Assembly: GCA_947632175.1 (NCBI GenBank)
Contig: CANROC010000013.1
Location: forward strand, 44,516-108,515
DNA from: an uncultured Oscillospiraceae bacterium
GTDB taxonomy: Bacteria; Bacillota; Clostridia; Oscillospirales; Oscillospiraceae
Direction: 5' to 3'
DNA: 64,000 bases
Shown: positions 7,118 to 15,707 of the stretch, one piece after another
Position numbering within the stretch: position 1 is the first letter of the stretch
How the letters are laid out: the number at the start of each line of letters is the position of its first letter
Program-made: the position numbers and the translations under genes
Notes under the pieces: model-generated
Told to the model about the DNA's origin: nothing
The model's database searches: none
What the model saw: the letters and a program-made list of their open reading frames with translations, nothing else

Positions 7118-8608
7118 TCAACACAGCGCCACGCGCCCGGTGGCCACATTCTCCACGAAGGCCCGGTCGTGCTCCACAAAAAGCATGGTGGGGGCAAAGC
7201 GGGTCAGGAGCGCCTCAATCTGCATCCGGGAGATCACGTCCACGTAGTTCAATGGCTCGTCCCAGATGTAAAGGTGGGCCCGTTCGGCCAGGGACCGGGC
7301 CAGGAGGGCCTTCTTTTTCTGCCCCTGGGACCAGGTCTCCAGGGGCTTTTCAAACTGCGCCCGCTCGAATCCCAGCTTGCGAAGGATGGACTGGAAGATA
7401 CTGCGGTCAATGTCGAACCCGGCGGCGTAAGCCTCCAGACTGCCACGCAGATGGGAGGTGTCCTGGCTCACGTAGGAGACGGTGAGGCCGGAGGCGGTGC
7501 TCACAAGCCCCGTGTGGGGCACGTCCTCCCCCAAAATGAGCCGCAGGACGCTGGTCTTCCCGCACCCATTGGGGCCGGTGAGGGCCAGACGCTCACCGGG
7601 GCGGAGCTCGAACGTGAGGCCGCGCACCACCTCCCGCCCGCCGTAGGCGACGGACACGTCCCGCAGCTCCACGACCCGCGTGGCCCGGTGAGTGAGGGGA
7701 GAGAGCTTCAGCTCCTCGTCCCGCTCGATGTTCCGCAGGAGCTTGGACTTGTCCTCCACAGCCCGCTCCCGGCGCTCCTCGATGGCCTTGGAGCGCTTTT
7801 GCTGTTTGGCGGCCTTGGCGGCCTGCTTGGGGGCCCAGCCCTTCTTCACGTCGGCCTTGTCGGTGTGGGAGAGGTACTTGGAACGCTCGGCCTTGTCCGA
7901 CCACTGGGCGTGCTCACGGGCCGCGTCGGTGAGACGCGCGATCTCGCCGCGCAGCTTCTCGTTCTCCGCCCGCTCCCAGTCGTCCTGCCGCCGCTTGTTC
8001 TCCCACCAGACGGAGAAGGACCCCCGCGTCACCTCGATGTTCGTGCGGTTGATGCTCAGGGTGTGGTCGGTGCACCGGTCCAGCAGCGCCCGGTCGTGGC
8101 TGACAAGAATAAAGCCCTTTTTCCGCGCCAGATAGTCCCCCACCAGCTCCCTGGCGGCCATATCCAGGTGGTTCGTGGGCTCGTCGATGAGGGGGAAGGC
8201 GTCGGGCGCGGCAAAAAGCGCCGCCAGCTCCGCCCGTGTCCGCTCCCCGCCGGAGAGGGTCCCCAGGGGACGGTCCAAAAGCTCCCCGTCGATGCCCAGC
8301 TTGGCAAGCTCCCGCAAAAGCCGCCATTCCTCCACCCCCTCCACGCCGGTGCGGAGGGCCCGCGCCGTGGGAAGAGCCGGGTCCTCCGCACGGACGGGGA
8401 AGTATTCAAAGACGAGGCCGGGGGCGAAGATGGTGCCGGAGTAGGGGAGTTCCCCCAGGAGACACCGCAAAAACGTGGTCTTCCCCCGCCCGTTTCGCCC
8501 GGTGAAGCCCAGCCGCCAGTCCGTGTCCAGGCGGAAGGAGACGTTTTCAAAGATGTTGTCGTGACTGCCCTCATAGGCAAAGGTGAAATTTGTGACGTCG
8601 ATCAGCAT
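7118..8608 (-). CDS. ABC-F ribosomal-protection ATPase (Lsa/Vga-type antibiotic resistance family)
   Basis: 496 residues with two ATP-binding domains and no membrane segments. Domain 1 has Walker A GRNGRGKTT, signature LSGGERTR and Walker B LIDEPTNHLD. Domain 2 has GPNGCGKTS, SQGQKKKALLARSL and IWDEPLNYVDVISRMQIE, the last two typical of antibiotic-resistance ABC-F proteins that displace lincosamides, streptogramins A, pleuromutilins or related drugs from the ribosome. A charged interdomain linker lies near residues 180-300. I chose ATG 8608 because AAAGG precedes it. ATG 8623 has no ribosome-binding site. The leader peptide and attenuator upstream support drug-induced expression. The exact drug range cannot be read from sequence. 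Confidence 0.88.
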   Translation of the reverse strand: MLIDVTNFTFAYEGSHDNIFENVSFRLDTDWRLGFTGRNGRGKTTFLRCLLGELPYSGTIFAPGLVFEYFPVRAEDPALPTARALRTGVEGVEEWRLLRELAKLGIDGELLDRPLGTLSGGERTRAELAALFAAPDAFPLIDEPTNHLDMAARELVGDYLARKKGFILVSHDRALLDRCTDHTLSINRTNIEVTRGSFSVWWENKRRQDDWERAENEKLRGEIARLTDAAREHAQWSDKAERSKYLSHTDKADVKKGWAPKQAAKAAKQQKRSKAIEERRERAVEDKSKLLRNIERDEELKLSPLTHRATRVVELRDVSVAYGGREVVRGLTFELRPGERLALTGPNGCGKTSVLRLILGEDVPHTGLVSTASGLTVSYVSQDTSHLRGSLEAYAAGFDIDRSIFQSILRKLGFERAQFEKPLETWSQGQKKKALLARSLAERAHLYIWDEPLNYVDVISRMQIEALLTRFAPTMLFVEHDRAFVENVATGRVALC

Positions 8609-8621
8609 AGTTGCGCCTTTC

Positions 8622-8655
8622 ATAAAAAATGAGCCGCGGGAAGATCCCGCGACTC
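8622..8655 (-). terminator. Attenuator terminator in the ABC-F leader
   Basis: On the minus strand GAGTCGCGGGA pairs with TCCCGCGGCTC (8655-8631) followed by ATTTTTTAT, ending 13 bases before the ABC-F start. A second hairpin upstream (8678-8661, arms AGGGCG/CGCCCT, then TTTTG) could be part of the antiterminator or a second stop. Confidence 0.75.
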
Positions 8656-8758
8656 ACAAAAGGGCGCTCGGACGCCCTGAAAGAGTGCAAAAGGATGGTA
8701 TTTCTTCCCGCCACCGGCGCTCAGGGCACAGCTGGCCCCTCCATGTGCGCCTTAAAAT

Positions 8759-8779
8759 TTAAGCGAGAAAAGAATTCAT
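8759..8779 (-). CDS. Six-residue leader peptide MNSFLA for ABC-F attenuation
   Basis: A seven-codon ORF (ATG 8779, TAA 8759-8761) with an unusually good ribosome-binding site, GGAGGT, 6 bases upstream. It lies 30 bases after a consensus promoter and 104 bases before a terminator hairpin. Resistance ABC-F genes are often controlled this way: a drug-stalled ribosome on a short leader ORF changes RNA folding and allows read-through. The stalling role is inferred from position. Confidence 0.6.
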   Translation of the reverse strand: MNSFLA

Positions 8780-8808
8780 CCCTGCACCTCCAAGTTGTTG
8801 TTGAGGAC

Positions 8809-8837
8809 AGGATAGCACAAAGAGTAGGGGTTGTCAA
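8809..8837 (-). promoter_or_regulatory. Sigma-A promoter for the ABC-F leader and gene
   Basis: On the minus strand TTGACA (8837-8832), a 17-base spacer and TATCCT (8814-8809). Confidence 0.8.
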
Positions 8838-8875
8838 GGGGGTCAAAATGATTGGCGGCCGACCTGTCAACCCAC

Positions 8876-9457
8876 CTTCGCTGCCCCCCTGCCCCCCTCC
8901 TACGAGGAGGGGGCGAAAAAGGTTGCGGCTTCGCCGCAGATTTTGATTTGCCCGCGCGGCGGGGACGGGGGGACGGGGGACGGGGGAAGGGGGACGGGCG
9001 GGTTTAGAACCCGCCCCTACAGTTTTTGGAATGTTTCCAATCAACGCCGTACGGGCCGCATCTCCGCGCTAAGAGCCGCCGCTGCACGGCGGTTGCGCTC
9101 GTGATGCGCGCCTGCGGGCGCAGGCCCACGGCGGCCCATGTTGCAGGGCCCGGATTGCCCCCGATAAACGCCGTAGGGGCCGCCACTCTTGGCGGCCCGC
9201 GTTTCAATGATCTCCGGTGTTGGTTGAATGGGATAACCTCCCAAATCCACCGTAGGGGCGGGTTCCATGTGTCCGCCCGTGCCCACGTTGCATGACGGGA
9301 CCGATTCCGATAACCCGCACCAGCCCCCGTCTTGGAGCCCCCTCCTCGTAGGAGGGGGGCAGGGGGGAAGCGAGCGTTGGATGACCGAGCGGTTCCGAGA
9401 ATCCGCACCAGCCCCGACGCCCTCGCCCCTCCGGTCAGGAGGGGCGGGGGCAAGCGC
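8876..9457. repeat. Cluster of GC-rich dispersed repeats (family B)
   Basis: No gene is supported here. The segment holds a CCCCCTCCTACGAGGAGGGG hairpin unit at 8876-8940 and again inverted near 9340-9385. There is also a unit with AAGAGCCGCCGCTG at 9049-9140, CGTAGGGG-headed hairpins at 9171-9205 and 9253-9290, and the GGTTGAATGGGATAAC segment near 9225. The same units recur at 21735-22360, 37910-38440, 45866-46380 and 50114-50200 in different orders and orientations. Confidence 0.7.
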
Positions 9458-10192
9458 TTATTCCTCCTCCTGGAAGCTGTCGATGCCGTAGCCTGTGACG
9501 GTGTCGCCGCGGGACCAGGTGATGGGGACGTAGCAGGGGGTATGGTCGGGGTCGTCGCTGGCGTAGATGACGTAATCCATGGTGCCCTCCCCGGCGTGGC
9601 CGGTGCTGCCGCCTCTGGTGACGATGCTGTTGTCCGTCTTCCACTCGCCGGTACACAGGTCCCGGATGGCGTAGTCGCGCTCGACGATGACGCCGTCTTC
9701 GATGCGCTTGACGGTGAAGGACGCGCGGACGTTGTCGTCCTCATAGCGGTAGGTGTAGGTGTGGTCCGGGGAGGCGTCTACCTCGTCCTTCACATCGATG
9801 ATGCGGTCGAACAGCGTCTCCTCGTCCCTGGCCAGGAAGACATAAATCTTCAGCTCGTCCTCATTGTCGCTGACATGGTCGGCGAAAAGGAAGTGAGGCA
9901 GCTCGATGGTTTCCGCCCCCACCAGGCGCGCGTTGCCAAAGAGACCGCGGCGCAAAAATCCGTCGCCGAAATCCTCCCAGTCGCCCAGATACGTGTGTAC
10001 CGCGGCCGCCGCCGTCAGCGCCAGCGTTGCGGTGAGCGCGGCGGCGATGAGCACCATGCGCCAGGGCCTGCTCTTCCTGCGGCGCGGAGCCTTCTCACCT
10101 ACGCCGGCGAGCTGGGCCTGGATCTCAAGGCGCTTTTCATCGCTCAGGCGCTGCTGTTCCATGTCCTCCCTGTATTTTTCTTTAAAACTCAT
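9458..10192 (-). CDS. Membrane-anchored anti-sigma-like protein
   Basis: 244 residues. A charged N-terminal cytoplasmic part of about 45 residues is followed by one transmembrane helix (near 46-66, VLIAAALTATLALTAAAA) and an extracellular C-terminal domain of about 175 residues. That layout, plus an 11-bp overlap with the upstream ECF sigma gene, is typical of DUF4179-like partners of clostridial ECF sigma factors. It probably holds the sigma factor at the membrane until an outside signal arrives. The outer domain is acidic and has no recognised fold. The gene ends in repeat cluster B without a clear terminator. Confidence 0.65.
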   Translation of the reverse strand: MSFKEKYREDMEQQRLSDEKRLEIQAQLAGVGEKAPRRRKSRPWRMVLIAAALTATLALTAAAAVHTYLGDWEDFGDGFLRRGLFGNARLVGAETIELPHFLFADHVSDNEDELKIYVFLARDEETLFDRIIDVKDEVDASPDHTYTYRYEDDNVRASFTVKRIEDGVIVERDYAIRDLCTGEWKTDNSIVTRGGSTGHAGEGTMDYVIYASDDPDHTPCYVPITWSRGDTVTGYGIDSFQEEE

Positions 10193-10637
10193 CCTGAAGC
10201 TCCTTTCTCAGCCTCTCCCGCGCACGGGCAAGGCGTGTCTGCACCGCCGTGCGGGTGATTTTCAGAATCTTCGCGATCTGGGCCTGGCCAAGCCCCTCAA
10301 AGCAGTAGAGATGCACCACGGCCCGGTACTTTTCCGGGAGCCGCCAGACCGCGTCCAGCACCTCGCTTGTCCCCGCCTCCGGCGCGGGGATGTTTTCCGT
10401 GAGCTCCGCCCGCCGGGACAGGCGGCGCAGAGCGCTTTTGGCCTCGTTGGCGGCGCAGGTGAGGAGCCACTGCCGCTCCTTTCCCTCCTGCCGCCGCATC
10501 CGGCCCTCCAAAAGCCGCAGGAAGACGCTTTGACACACATCCTCCGCGTCCTGGCGTGAGCCAAGGATACTCAGCGCCAGCCGATAGACGTCGTCGCCGT
10601 AGAGCCGGAAAAGCCTCCCGGCCTCCTCGCTGTCCAT
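10182..10637 (-). CDS. ECF-type RNA polymerase sigma factor
   Basis: 151 residues with region 2 near 5-70 (GSRQDAEDVCQSVFLRLL) and region 4 near 95-145 (LPEKYRAVVHLYCFEGL, then ILKITRTAVQTRLARARERL). The start ATG 10637 follows AAGGGGGAATG. The longer TTG start at 10676 has no ribosome-binding site. It directs polymerase to a small regulon, usually including its own promoter. The downstream overlapping membrane protein is the likely anti-sigma factor. The inducing signal cannot be told from sequence. Confidence 0.9.
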   Translation of the reverse strand: MDSEEAGRLFRLYGDDVYRLALSILGSRQDAEDVCQSVFLRLLEGRMRRQEGKERQWLLTCAANEAKSALRRLSRRAELTENIPAPEAGTSEVLDAVWRLPEKYRAVVHLYCFEGLGQAQIAKILKITRTAVQTRLARARERLRKELQDEF

Positions 10638-10718
10638 GCTCACATTCCCCCTTTTTTCTCTTTTTTGCCGCGACAACCATATAACGCCCTGATCCCCGCC
10701 CTTATCACACTGTGGCAG

Positions 10719-10750
10719 AAAAAAAGCGAAACGGCGCGGGCCGTTTCGCT
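10719..10750 (-). terminator. Terminator after the MacB-like transporter gene
   Basis: On the minus strand AGCGAAACGG pairs with CCGTTTCGCT (10750-10725), followed by TTTTTT. It separates the transporter from the sigma factor gene, so the latter needs its own promoter. Confidence 0.85.
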
Positions 10751-10769
10751 TTTCGGGCGGGTGTCTGTT

Positions 10770-13745
10770 TTATTCCGTCCTCAGCGCTTCCACCGGGTTC
10801 TTGCGGGAGGCGATGCGGGATGGGACGAGGCCGGCGATGAAGGTGAGGAACATGCTGATGAGCACCAAAATCGCCGCCGCGCCCGCCGGCAGGACGGCGG
10901 AGAGCTCGTTGATGCCGGTGAGGCTGTGAAGGATGAGGTTGATGGGCAGAATGATGATGAGGGAGGCCAGGATGCCGATGAGGCCGGCCCCAAAGCCCAC
11001 GATGAGCGTCTCGGCGTTGAAGACGCGGCCCACATCCCGCTTGGAGGCGCCAATGGCGCGGAGGATGCCGATCTCCTTGGTGCGCTCCAGGACGGAGATG
11101 TAGGTGATGATGCCGATCATGATGGAGCTGACCACCAGGGAGATGGAGACGAAGGCGATGAGCACATAGCTCACGGCATCGATGATGGTGGTGACGGAGT
11201 CCATCAGGAGGGCCACAAGGTCGGTGTACTCAATCTCGTCCTCCTCGGCCACGCCCTTATTGTACTCCTCGATAAGCCGGGCGATGGTGTCCTTGTCTTC
11301 AAAGGACGTGACATAGAGGCTGACGCGGCTGGGGGAATCGGGGGTGGCGTAGCCCAGGGCCTCCAGGTTCTGCTCCAGGTTGGCCTCCGACACCGTGGCC
11401 GGCATGAACTGGTCATAGAAGGTGAGGTACTGGCTGTCGGTAAAGGCGGCGGAAGCCATCTCGGCGGCCAGCGCCTCCGGTGTCATCGCGGCGAACTTCG
11501 CCGCCTGCTGCTGGGCATAGCCCGCGGCGGCCATCTGGCGCAGGCCGTCCCGCGCGGCGCCCATAAGCTCCTCATCGGTCATGTTGGCAAAGTACGCCTC
11601 GATCCGCGAGGTGTCGGTGATGCCCATCTGCTGGGCGTAGAAGCCGATCATCATCTCCGTGACGCCCTGGCGGTCAAGGCCGGCGAGCCTCTGCTCCACA
11701 TCGGCGTCCAGAGCCTCGTCCGTGGGGACGCAGGACATCTTCACAAAGAGGGAGACGCGCTCCGCCGGCTCCAGCCCCTCATAATACGCCTTGAAATCCG
11801 CGACCTTCTGGGCGTTGGTGAGCTCCGGGTCGTCGGGAGTGCGGAAAGGAAGACCCGTGAAGACATCCACGGTCTCATCAGCCAGCTGCTTTTGGACGCT
11901 CTCCTGCTTGGCCGTCTCGGCCATGGCGTACTGGGTCAGGGCCGCCGTGTAGCCGATCTGGCCGGAGACGGAGCCGCCCTCACCGTCCTCGGTGGGGCGG
12001 ACGATGCCCACGACCTTCAGCGGGATGCCCACCTCGGGGTTGGTGTAGAGGTAGCTCATGCCCGTCTCGTTGGCGGTCATGTCCACATAGCCGCCGCTGA
12101 CGGGGTCGAGCTCGTAGTATTCCGAGGGGAGGATGAACTTGAAGCTTGTGTCGCAAAGCTCCTCATAGCTCCAGCTCAAGGTCTCGGATTCCACGGGATT
12201 GCCGGCCATCATGGCCTGCATCGTCTCGTTCATCTCCTGAGTGGAGATGAAGCCCAGGGCGTAGAGCATGAGGTCGGAGATCTCATTGTGCCGGTCCACG
12301 AAAATGACGACCTCATCGTAGTTCTCCGGCCACTTGCCGTAAAGGACGTCGTACTGGTCCCGGACGGACTGGGCCACGCCCGTGCCGTCGGCCTCGGGCA
12401 GAAGCTCGTTCCAGACGTTGAACTGCTGGTACATCCCGCCCATGGTGTCAAAATAGCTGGAGAAGTCGCCGCCGAACATCCCCATCATGGCCTGCTGCAT
12501 CATCTCCATGACATCGGACTTCACCACGCCCCCGTCCTTGTCCTGAGTGTAGACGTCGAACTTGAAGTCGTAGGAGTAGTGGACCCGCGCCACGTCCATG
12601 ATGCCGTTGCCACCCTCGTCCAGGAACTTTTTAAAGGCGGTGAGGTTGTTTGTCTTCGTCTGGGCGGTCATCATGGAGCTGAGCATGTCGTACATGACGG
12701 TGGAGGAGTAGACCCGGTCGGGCTCGCGCTCCTCCTCCATGGCCTCCTGCCGGGAGTTCATGAAGCTCATGAGCATGGCGGACATATCCACGCTCTCCGC
12801 CTCGATGGTGATGGGGTAGCTGGTGAGGGTGTCCTCCTGGACCTGGTCGATGTACGCCTGGAACCCGGCAGACACGGAGAGAATGAGGGCGATGCCGATG
12901 ATGCCGATGGACCCGGCGAAGCTGGTGAGGAACGTGCGCCCCTTTTTGGTCATCAGGTTGTTGAGGGAGAGGCTGAGGGCGGTGAAGAAGGACATGGACT
13001 TTTTCTTCTTCTCGCTCTTTTGCCGCTTCTGCTCCTTTTTGGTGAGGACCTGGGCCACGGAATCGTCCTCGTAGGGGTCAGAGTCGTCGATGATCCTGCC
13101 GTCCAGGAGCTTGACGATGCGGGTGGAGTACGTCTGGGCCAGCTCCGGGTTGTGGGTGACCATGATGACCAGCCGGTCCCGGGCGATCTCCTTCAAAAGC
13201 TCCATGACCTGGAGGCTCGTCTCGGAATCCAGCGCCCCGGTGGGCTCGTCGGCCAGAAGGATGTCCGGATTGTTGATGAGGGCCCGGGCGATGGAGACGC
13301 GCTGCATCTGCCCGCCGGACATCTGGTTGGGCTTTTTGTAGATGTGCTCATCCAGCCCCACGGCTTTCAGGGCCTCCACGGCCCGGCGCCGCCGCTCACT
13401 CTTGGATACGCCGGAGAGCGTCAGCGCCAGCTCCACGTTCCGGAGGACCGTCTGGTGGGGGATGAGGTTGTAGCTCTGGAACACAAAGCCCACGGAGTGG
13501 TTGCGGTAGGTGTCCCAGTCACCGTCGTTATATTCCTTGGTGGACTTGCCGTTGATGATGAGGTCCCCGGAGGTGTACTGGTCCAGCCCCCCGATGATGT
13601 TCAAAAGCGTGGTCTTGCCCGAGCCCGACGGGCCCAGAACGGACACGAACTCGCTTTTGCGGAAGGAGATGGAGATCCCGTCCAGTGCCTGTTGGGTGAG
13701 GGCGCCGGTTATGTAGGTTTTGGTGATGTTGGTAAGTTTCAGCAT
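10770..13745 (-). CDS. MacB-type ABC transporter, ATPase fused to FtsX-like permease
   Basis: About 991 residues. Residues 1-235 are an ABC ATPase: Walker [10 protein letters not shown], signature [15 protein letters not shown], Walker [14 protein letters not shown] basic linker ([14 protein letters not shown]) leads to a transmembrane helix near 285, an extracellular domain of about 550 residues rich in Met, Asp and Gln, and three C-terminal helices of the FtsX fold (from about 860). Such transporters act mechanically across the membrane in peptide export, antimicrobial-peptide resistance or lipoprotein handling. No accessory protein is adjacent. Start 13745 has only a weak GGGATG upstream. 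13757 is an in-frame alternative. Confidence 0.88.
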   Translation of the reverse strand: MLKLTNITKTYITGALTQQALDGISISFRKSEFVSVLGPSGSGKTTLLNIIGGLDQYTSGDLIINGKSTKEYNDGDWDTYRNHSVGFVFQSYNLIPHQTVLRNVELALTLSGVSKSERRRRAVEALKAVGLDEHIYKKPNQMSGGQMQRVSIARALINNPDILLADEPTGALDSETSLQVMELLKEIARDRLVIMVTHNPELAQTYSTRIVKLLDGRIIDDSDPYEDDSVAQVLTKKEQKRQKSEKKKKSMSFFTALSLSLNNLMTKKGRTFLTSFAGSIGIIGIALILSVSAGFQAYIDQVQEDTLTSYPITIEAESVDMSAMLMSFMNSRQEAMEEEREPDRVYSSTVMYDMLSSMMTAQTKTNNLTAFKKFLDEGGNGIMDVARVHYSYDFKFDVYTQDKDGGVVKSDVMEMMQQAMMGMFGGDFSSYFDTMGGMYQQFNVWNELLPEADGTGVAQSVRDQYDVLYGKWPENYDEVVIFVDRHNEISDLMLYALGFISTQEMNETMQAMMAGNPVESETLSWSYEELCDTSFKFILPSEYYELDPVSGGYVDMTANETGMSYLYTNPEVGIPLKVVGIVRPTEDGEGGSVSGQIGYTAALTQYAMAETAKQESVQKQLADETVDVFTGLPFRTPDDPELTNAQKVADFKAYYEGLEPAERVSLFVKMSCVPTDEALDADVEQRLAGLDRQGVTEMMIGFYAQQMGITDTSRIEAYFANMTDEELMGAARDGLRQMAAAGYAQQQAAKFAAMTPEALAAEMASAAFTDSQYLTFYDQFMPATVSEANLEQNLEALGYATPDSPSRVSLYVTSFEDKDTIARLIEEYNKGVAEEDEIEYTDLVALLMDSVTTIIDAVSYVLIAFVSISLVVSSIMIGIITYISVLERTKEIGILRAIGASKRDVGRVFNAETLIVGFGAGLIGILASLIIILPINLILHSLTGINELSAVLPAGAAAILVLISMFLTFIAGLVPSRIASRKNPVEALRTE

Positions 13746-13779
13746 AGCGCATCCCATTTCACAAAATTTTTTCAGCACT

Positions 13780-13785
13780 ATTATA
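13780..13785 (-). promoter_or_regulatory. -10 element upstream of the ABC transporter
   Basis: TATAAT on the minus strand, 35 bases from the start. The best -35 (TTAACT) would need a 19-base spacer, so the promoter may need an activator. Confidence 0.4.
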
Positions 13786-13869
13786 CCTCCGCCCGCTGGG
13801 AAAGAGTTAACAAACTTTAAATTATTTGCCCCCCAAACCGGGGCATAGCGCCGAAGAACGGAAAAAGAG

Positions 13870-13898
13870 TTGACAAACCCGCCTCCCAAAGGTAAAAT
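13870..13898 (+). promoter_or_regulatory. Sigma-A promoter for the DUF896 gene and tRNA-Leu
   Basis: TTGACA (13870-13875), a 17-base spacer and TAAAAT (13893-13898). Only three bases separate the DUF896 stop from tRNA-Leu, so the two probably share this transcript. Confidence 0.8.
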
Positions 13899-13919
13899 AG
13901 ATGGACACGAGGTGTTGTT

Positions 13920-14123
13920 ATGGACCAAAAGCGCATAGACCGCATCAGCGAGCTCACCCGCATCTCCCGTGAGCGCCCCCTGACCGCAGAAGAGCTTGCC
14001 GAGCGCGCCGCTCTTCGCGCGGAGTACATCGCCAGTGTCAAGCGCAGCCTGGAGACCCAGCTGGAGAATACCTACCTCGTAGACGACCGCGGCGCCAAGC
14101 GCCCCCTCCCCAAAAAGCCCTGA
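13920..14123 (+). CDS. DUF896 (UPF0291, YnzC-like) small protein
   Basis: 67 residues forming two helices with the family pattern: RIDRISELTRISRERPLTAEE, then RAALRAEYIASVKRSLETQL and the ending ENTYLVDDRG. DUF896 proteins are short cytoplasmic helical-hairpin proteins of Firmicutes. In Bacillus the relatives sit near SOS genes, but the function is unknown. ATG follows GAGGTG by 5 bases. Its placement directly before a tRNA on one transcript is notable. Confidence 0.88.
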   Translation: MDQKRIDRISELTRISRERPLTAEELAERAALRAEYIASVKRSLETQLENTYLVDDRGAKRPLPKKP

Positions 14124-14126
14124 CAC

Positions 14127-14213
14127 GCCGGTGTGGCGGAACTGGCAGACGCCCGGGACTTAAAATCCCGTGATGGCAACATCGTACCGGTTCGATCCCG
14201 GTCACCGGCACCA
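14127..14213 (+). tRNA. tRNA-Leu (anticodon UAA)
   Basis: A class II tRNA of 87 bases including an encoded CCA. The acceptor GCCGGTG (14127-14133) pairs with CACCGGC (14203-14209). The anticodon loop CTTAAAA presents UAA, a long variable arm follows, and the T arm contains GGTTCGATCCC. It starts three bases after the DUF896 stop and is followed at once by a hairpin of repeat family A. Confidence 0.95.
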
Positions 14214-14221
14214 AAGCTGGC

Positions 14222-14503
14222 TTTGAAGGCGCTTCGCGCTTTCAAATGCCAAGGGGAAACGTGCGGAAAGCCTTCGGCGAAAGGTCTGCGGACCTTTCGC
14301 CGAAGGCTTTCCTGCCGTTTTGCTCCGCGCACGGCCTCGTCGTCGCTGATGCCGCTTTGCTTCGCCCTCCCTTTGGTCGGGCTCAGGCGCTGGCATCGCT
14401 CCTCCTCCCCCCAACGGGCTTCGCCCGCCGGGGGCCCCGGGCCGCACACTCCGCAAAACAAAAGGTATTTTTCCCGACGTACATGCCGCCGGAAAAAATG
14501 ATC
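14222..14503 (+). repeat. Paired-hairpin repeat, family A copy 1, with nested module
   Basis: Hairpin 1 (14222-14246, arms TTTGAA/TTCAAA) is followed by the linker AAGGGGAAACGTGCG. Hairpin 2 is a perfect 22-bp stem (14265-14286 with 14291-14312, loop TGCG). Then come the constant tail CTGCCGTTTTGCTCCGCGCA, a nested module of about 110 bp (14336-14449), CGCAAAACAAAAGGTATTTT, and a closing hairpin around ACATGCCGCCGG. Hairpin 1 begins nine bases after tRNA-Leu and may serve as its terminator. Confidence 0.75.
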
Positions 14504-14535
14504 GATGAGAGTTTTTTACAAGCTGAGGACACAAT

Positions 14536-14800
14536 TAATACTAATATCTAATTAAAATAAGACATTCGCGCCGGTCTTTTTCGCATCGTCGTCGCTGAAC
14601 ACGCTTTGCTTCGGGCTCCCTTTGGTCGCCCTCAGGCGCTGTGTTCGCTCCTCCTCTCCCCGGCGGGCTTTGCCCGCCGGGGACCCCCGGTGCGTCAGCC
14701 GCCTTGGGAATACACAAAGTATTCCCTGCGGCGTCTTCCTTGCCTGACGCGAAAAATCCTCGCCGCTCGGTGTCTTCTTTTAAATAGATATTAGTATAAA
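14536..14800. repeat. MITE-like element, family C copy 1, with inserted module
   Basis: Terminal inverted repeats of about 30 bp (TTAATACTAATATCTAATTA at left, the inverted TTTATACTAATATCTATTTA at right). The core matches the copies at 50307 and 57769, except that a module of about 105 bp (about 14586-14692) replaces the short CATGCT found in the other copies. It encodes no protein. Confidence 0.75.
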
Positions 14801-14814
14801 TTCGAGGAAAACTG

Positions 14815-14843
14815 TTGACAATAGGGGATTTATCCCCTATACT
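14815..14843 (+). promoter_or_regulatory. Promoter with palindromic operator for the DUF4160/DUF2442 genes
   Basis: TTGACA (14815-14820), a 17-base spacer and TATACT (14838-14843). The spacer holds the near-palindrome ATAGGGGATTTATCCCCTAT (14821-14840), which overlaps the -10. It is a likely operator for the HTH protein encoded by the second gene. Confidence 0.75.
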
Positions 14844-14874
14844 GTAGATAAGCCAAAGCGAAAGGAGAACCGCA

Positions 14875-15129
14875 ATGCCGACGATCAGCCACTTCTATGG
14901 AATCATCATTGTGATGTACTTACGTAACAAGGAGCATAATCCTCCCCATATTCACGCGATCACGCAGGACTTTGACGCGCCGTTTTCCATCGCCACGGGC
15001 GAGCTCATGGAGGGCGAGTTCCCACCGAAAGCGCAGGGACTGGTAAAAGAATTTGTTATGCTGTAGCAAAAAGAGCTTATGGAGATGTGGGAGACCGAGA
15101 AGTATGTCAAGCTGCCGCCGCTCAAATAA
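14875..15129 (+). pseudogene. DUF4160 protein gene interrupted by an in-frame amber stop
   Basis: The frame starts MPTISHFYGIIIVMYL with HNPPHIHA, as in DUF4160 proteins, then meets TAG at 15064-15066 after 63 codons. The same frame continues with QKELMEMWETEKYVKLPPLK to a TAA at 15127-15129, which is just the missing conserved C-terminus for the usual length of about 80 residues. One base change therefore truncates it, unless UAG is read through. DUF4160 genes are commonly paired with DUF2442 genes in toxin-antitoxin-like modules, as here. Confidence 0.75.
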
Positions 15130-15154
15130 TACTTCTCAGGCAGGAGGCGTTTAT

Positions 15155-15628
15155 ATGTTTCATAAGGCGATCGACCTCAAATTCCTGGACGGGACCGCTA
15201 TGGCTGTGACGTTTGAGGACGGGACTGTCAAGAGATATGATATGCGGGCGCTGTATTCCAAGTATCCGCAGCTCAAGGCGCTGGAGGATCGGTCTCTGTT
15301 CCTCTCCGGCAGGCTCATGGGGCCATACGGTATCAGCTGGAACGACGACCTGGATATCGAGGCGGAGACCGTCTATGAGGACGGCGAAACCGTTGGCCGG
15401 GAAGACGTTCAGCTCCACAGGGCCTCCTCCCGTGCCGTGGCGTCGGTCAGGGCGTTGGCGGGCATATCCCAGAAGGAGCTCTCCTCGCTCACCGGCATCG
15501 ACCAGTCGGACATTTCCAAAATCGAGCGCGGCACGGCAAACCCCTCCGTGTCGACGCTGGAGCGCATCGCGGCGGCCCTGGGCGGGCGGCTCACCATCCA
15601 AATTGAGATTCCGGCTTCGGCCGAATGA
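15155..15628 (+). CDS. DUF2442 protein with C-terminal XRE-type helix-turn-helix
   Basis: 157 residues. The N-terminal part (about 1-75) is a DUF2442 domain, and the C-terminal part (about 90-150) is a Cro/CI-type helix-turn-helix (ISQKELSSLTGIDQSDISKI). ATG 15155 follows AGGAGG by 7 bases. The longer in-frame start at 15053 would run through the DUF4160 gene and is rejected. It is probably the DNA-binding, autoregulating partner of the DUF4160 protein, acting on the palindrome at 14821. That control is inferred. Confidence 0.8.
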   Translation: MFHKAIDLKFLDGTAMAVTFEDGTVKRYDMRALYSKYPQLKALEDRSLFLSGRLMGPYGISWNDDLDIEAETVYEDGETVGREDVQLHRASSRAVASVRALAGISQKELSSLTGIDQSDISKIERGTANPSVSTLERIAAALGGRLTIQIEIPASAE

Positions 15629-15707
15629 AAAAGGGAAAATACGGTACACAGCACCCGTCAATAGGACGAGAAACAGGTCAAAGATTCGTCAGCATGAGCC
15701 CGCGCCT

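Noticed and set aside
10665..13820. Open frame of 1051 codons on the plus strand
   Set aside because: It is the antisense shadow of the MacB-like transporter gene. The product is His/Gly/Val-rich without domains, as expected for the complement of a GC-rich gene.
13746..14126. Upstream extension of the MacB-like transporter to ATG 14126
   Set aside because: The extra 127 residues would cross the promoter and the oppositely oriented DUF896 gene, and have no homology to the family. The ABC domain begins normally at [11 protein letters not shown].
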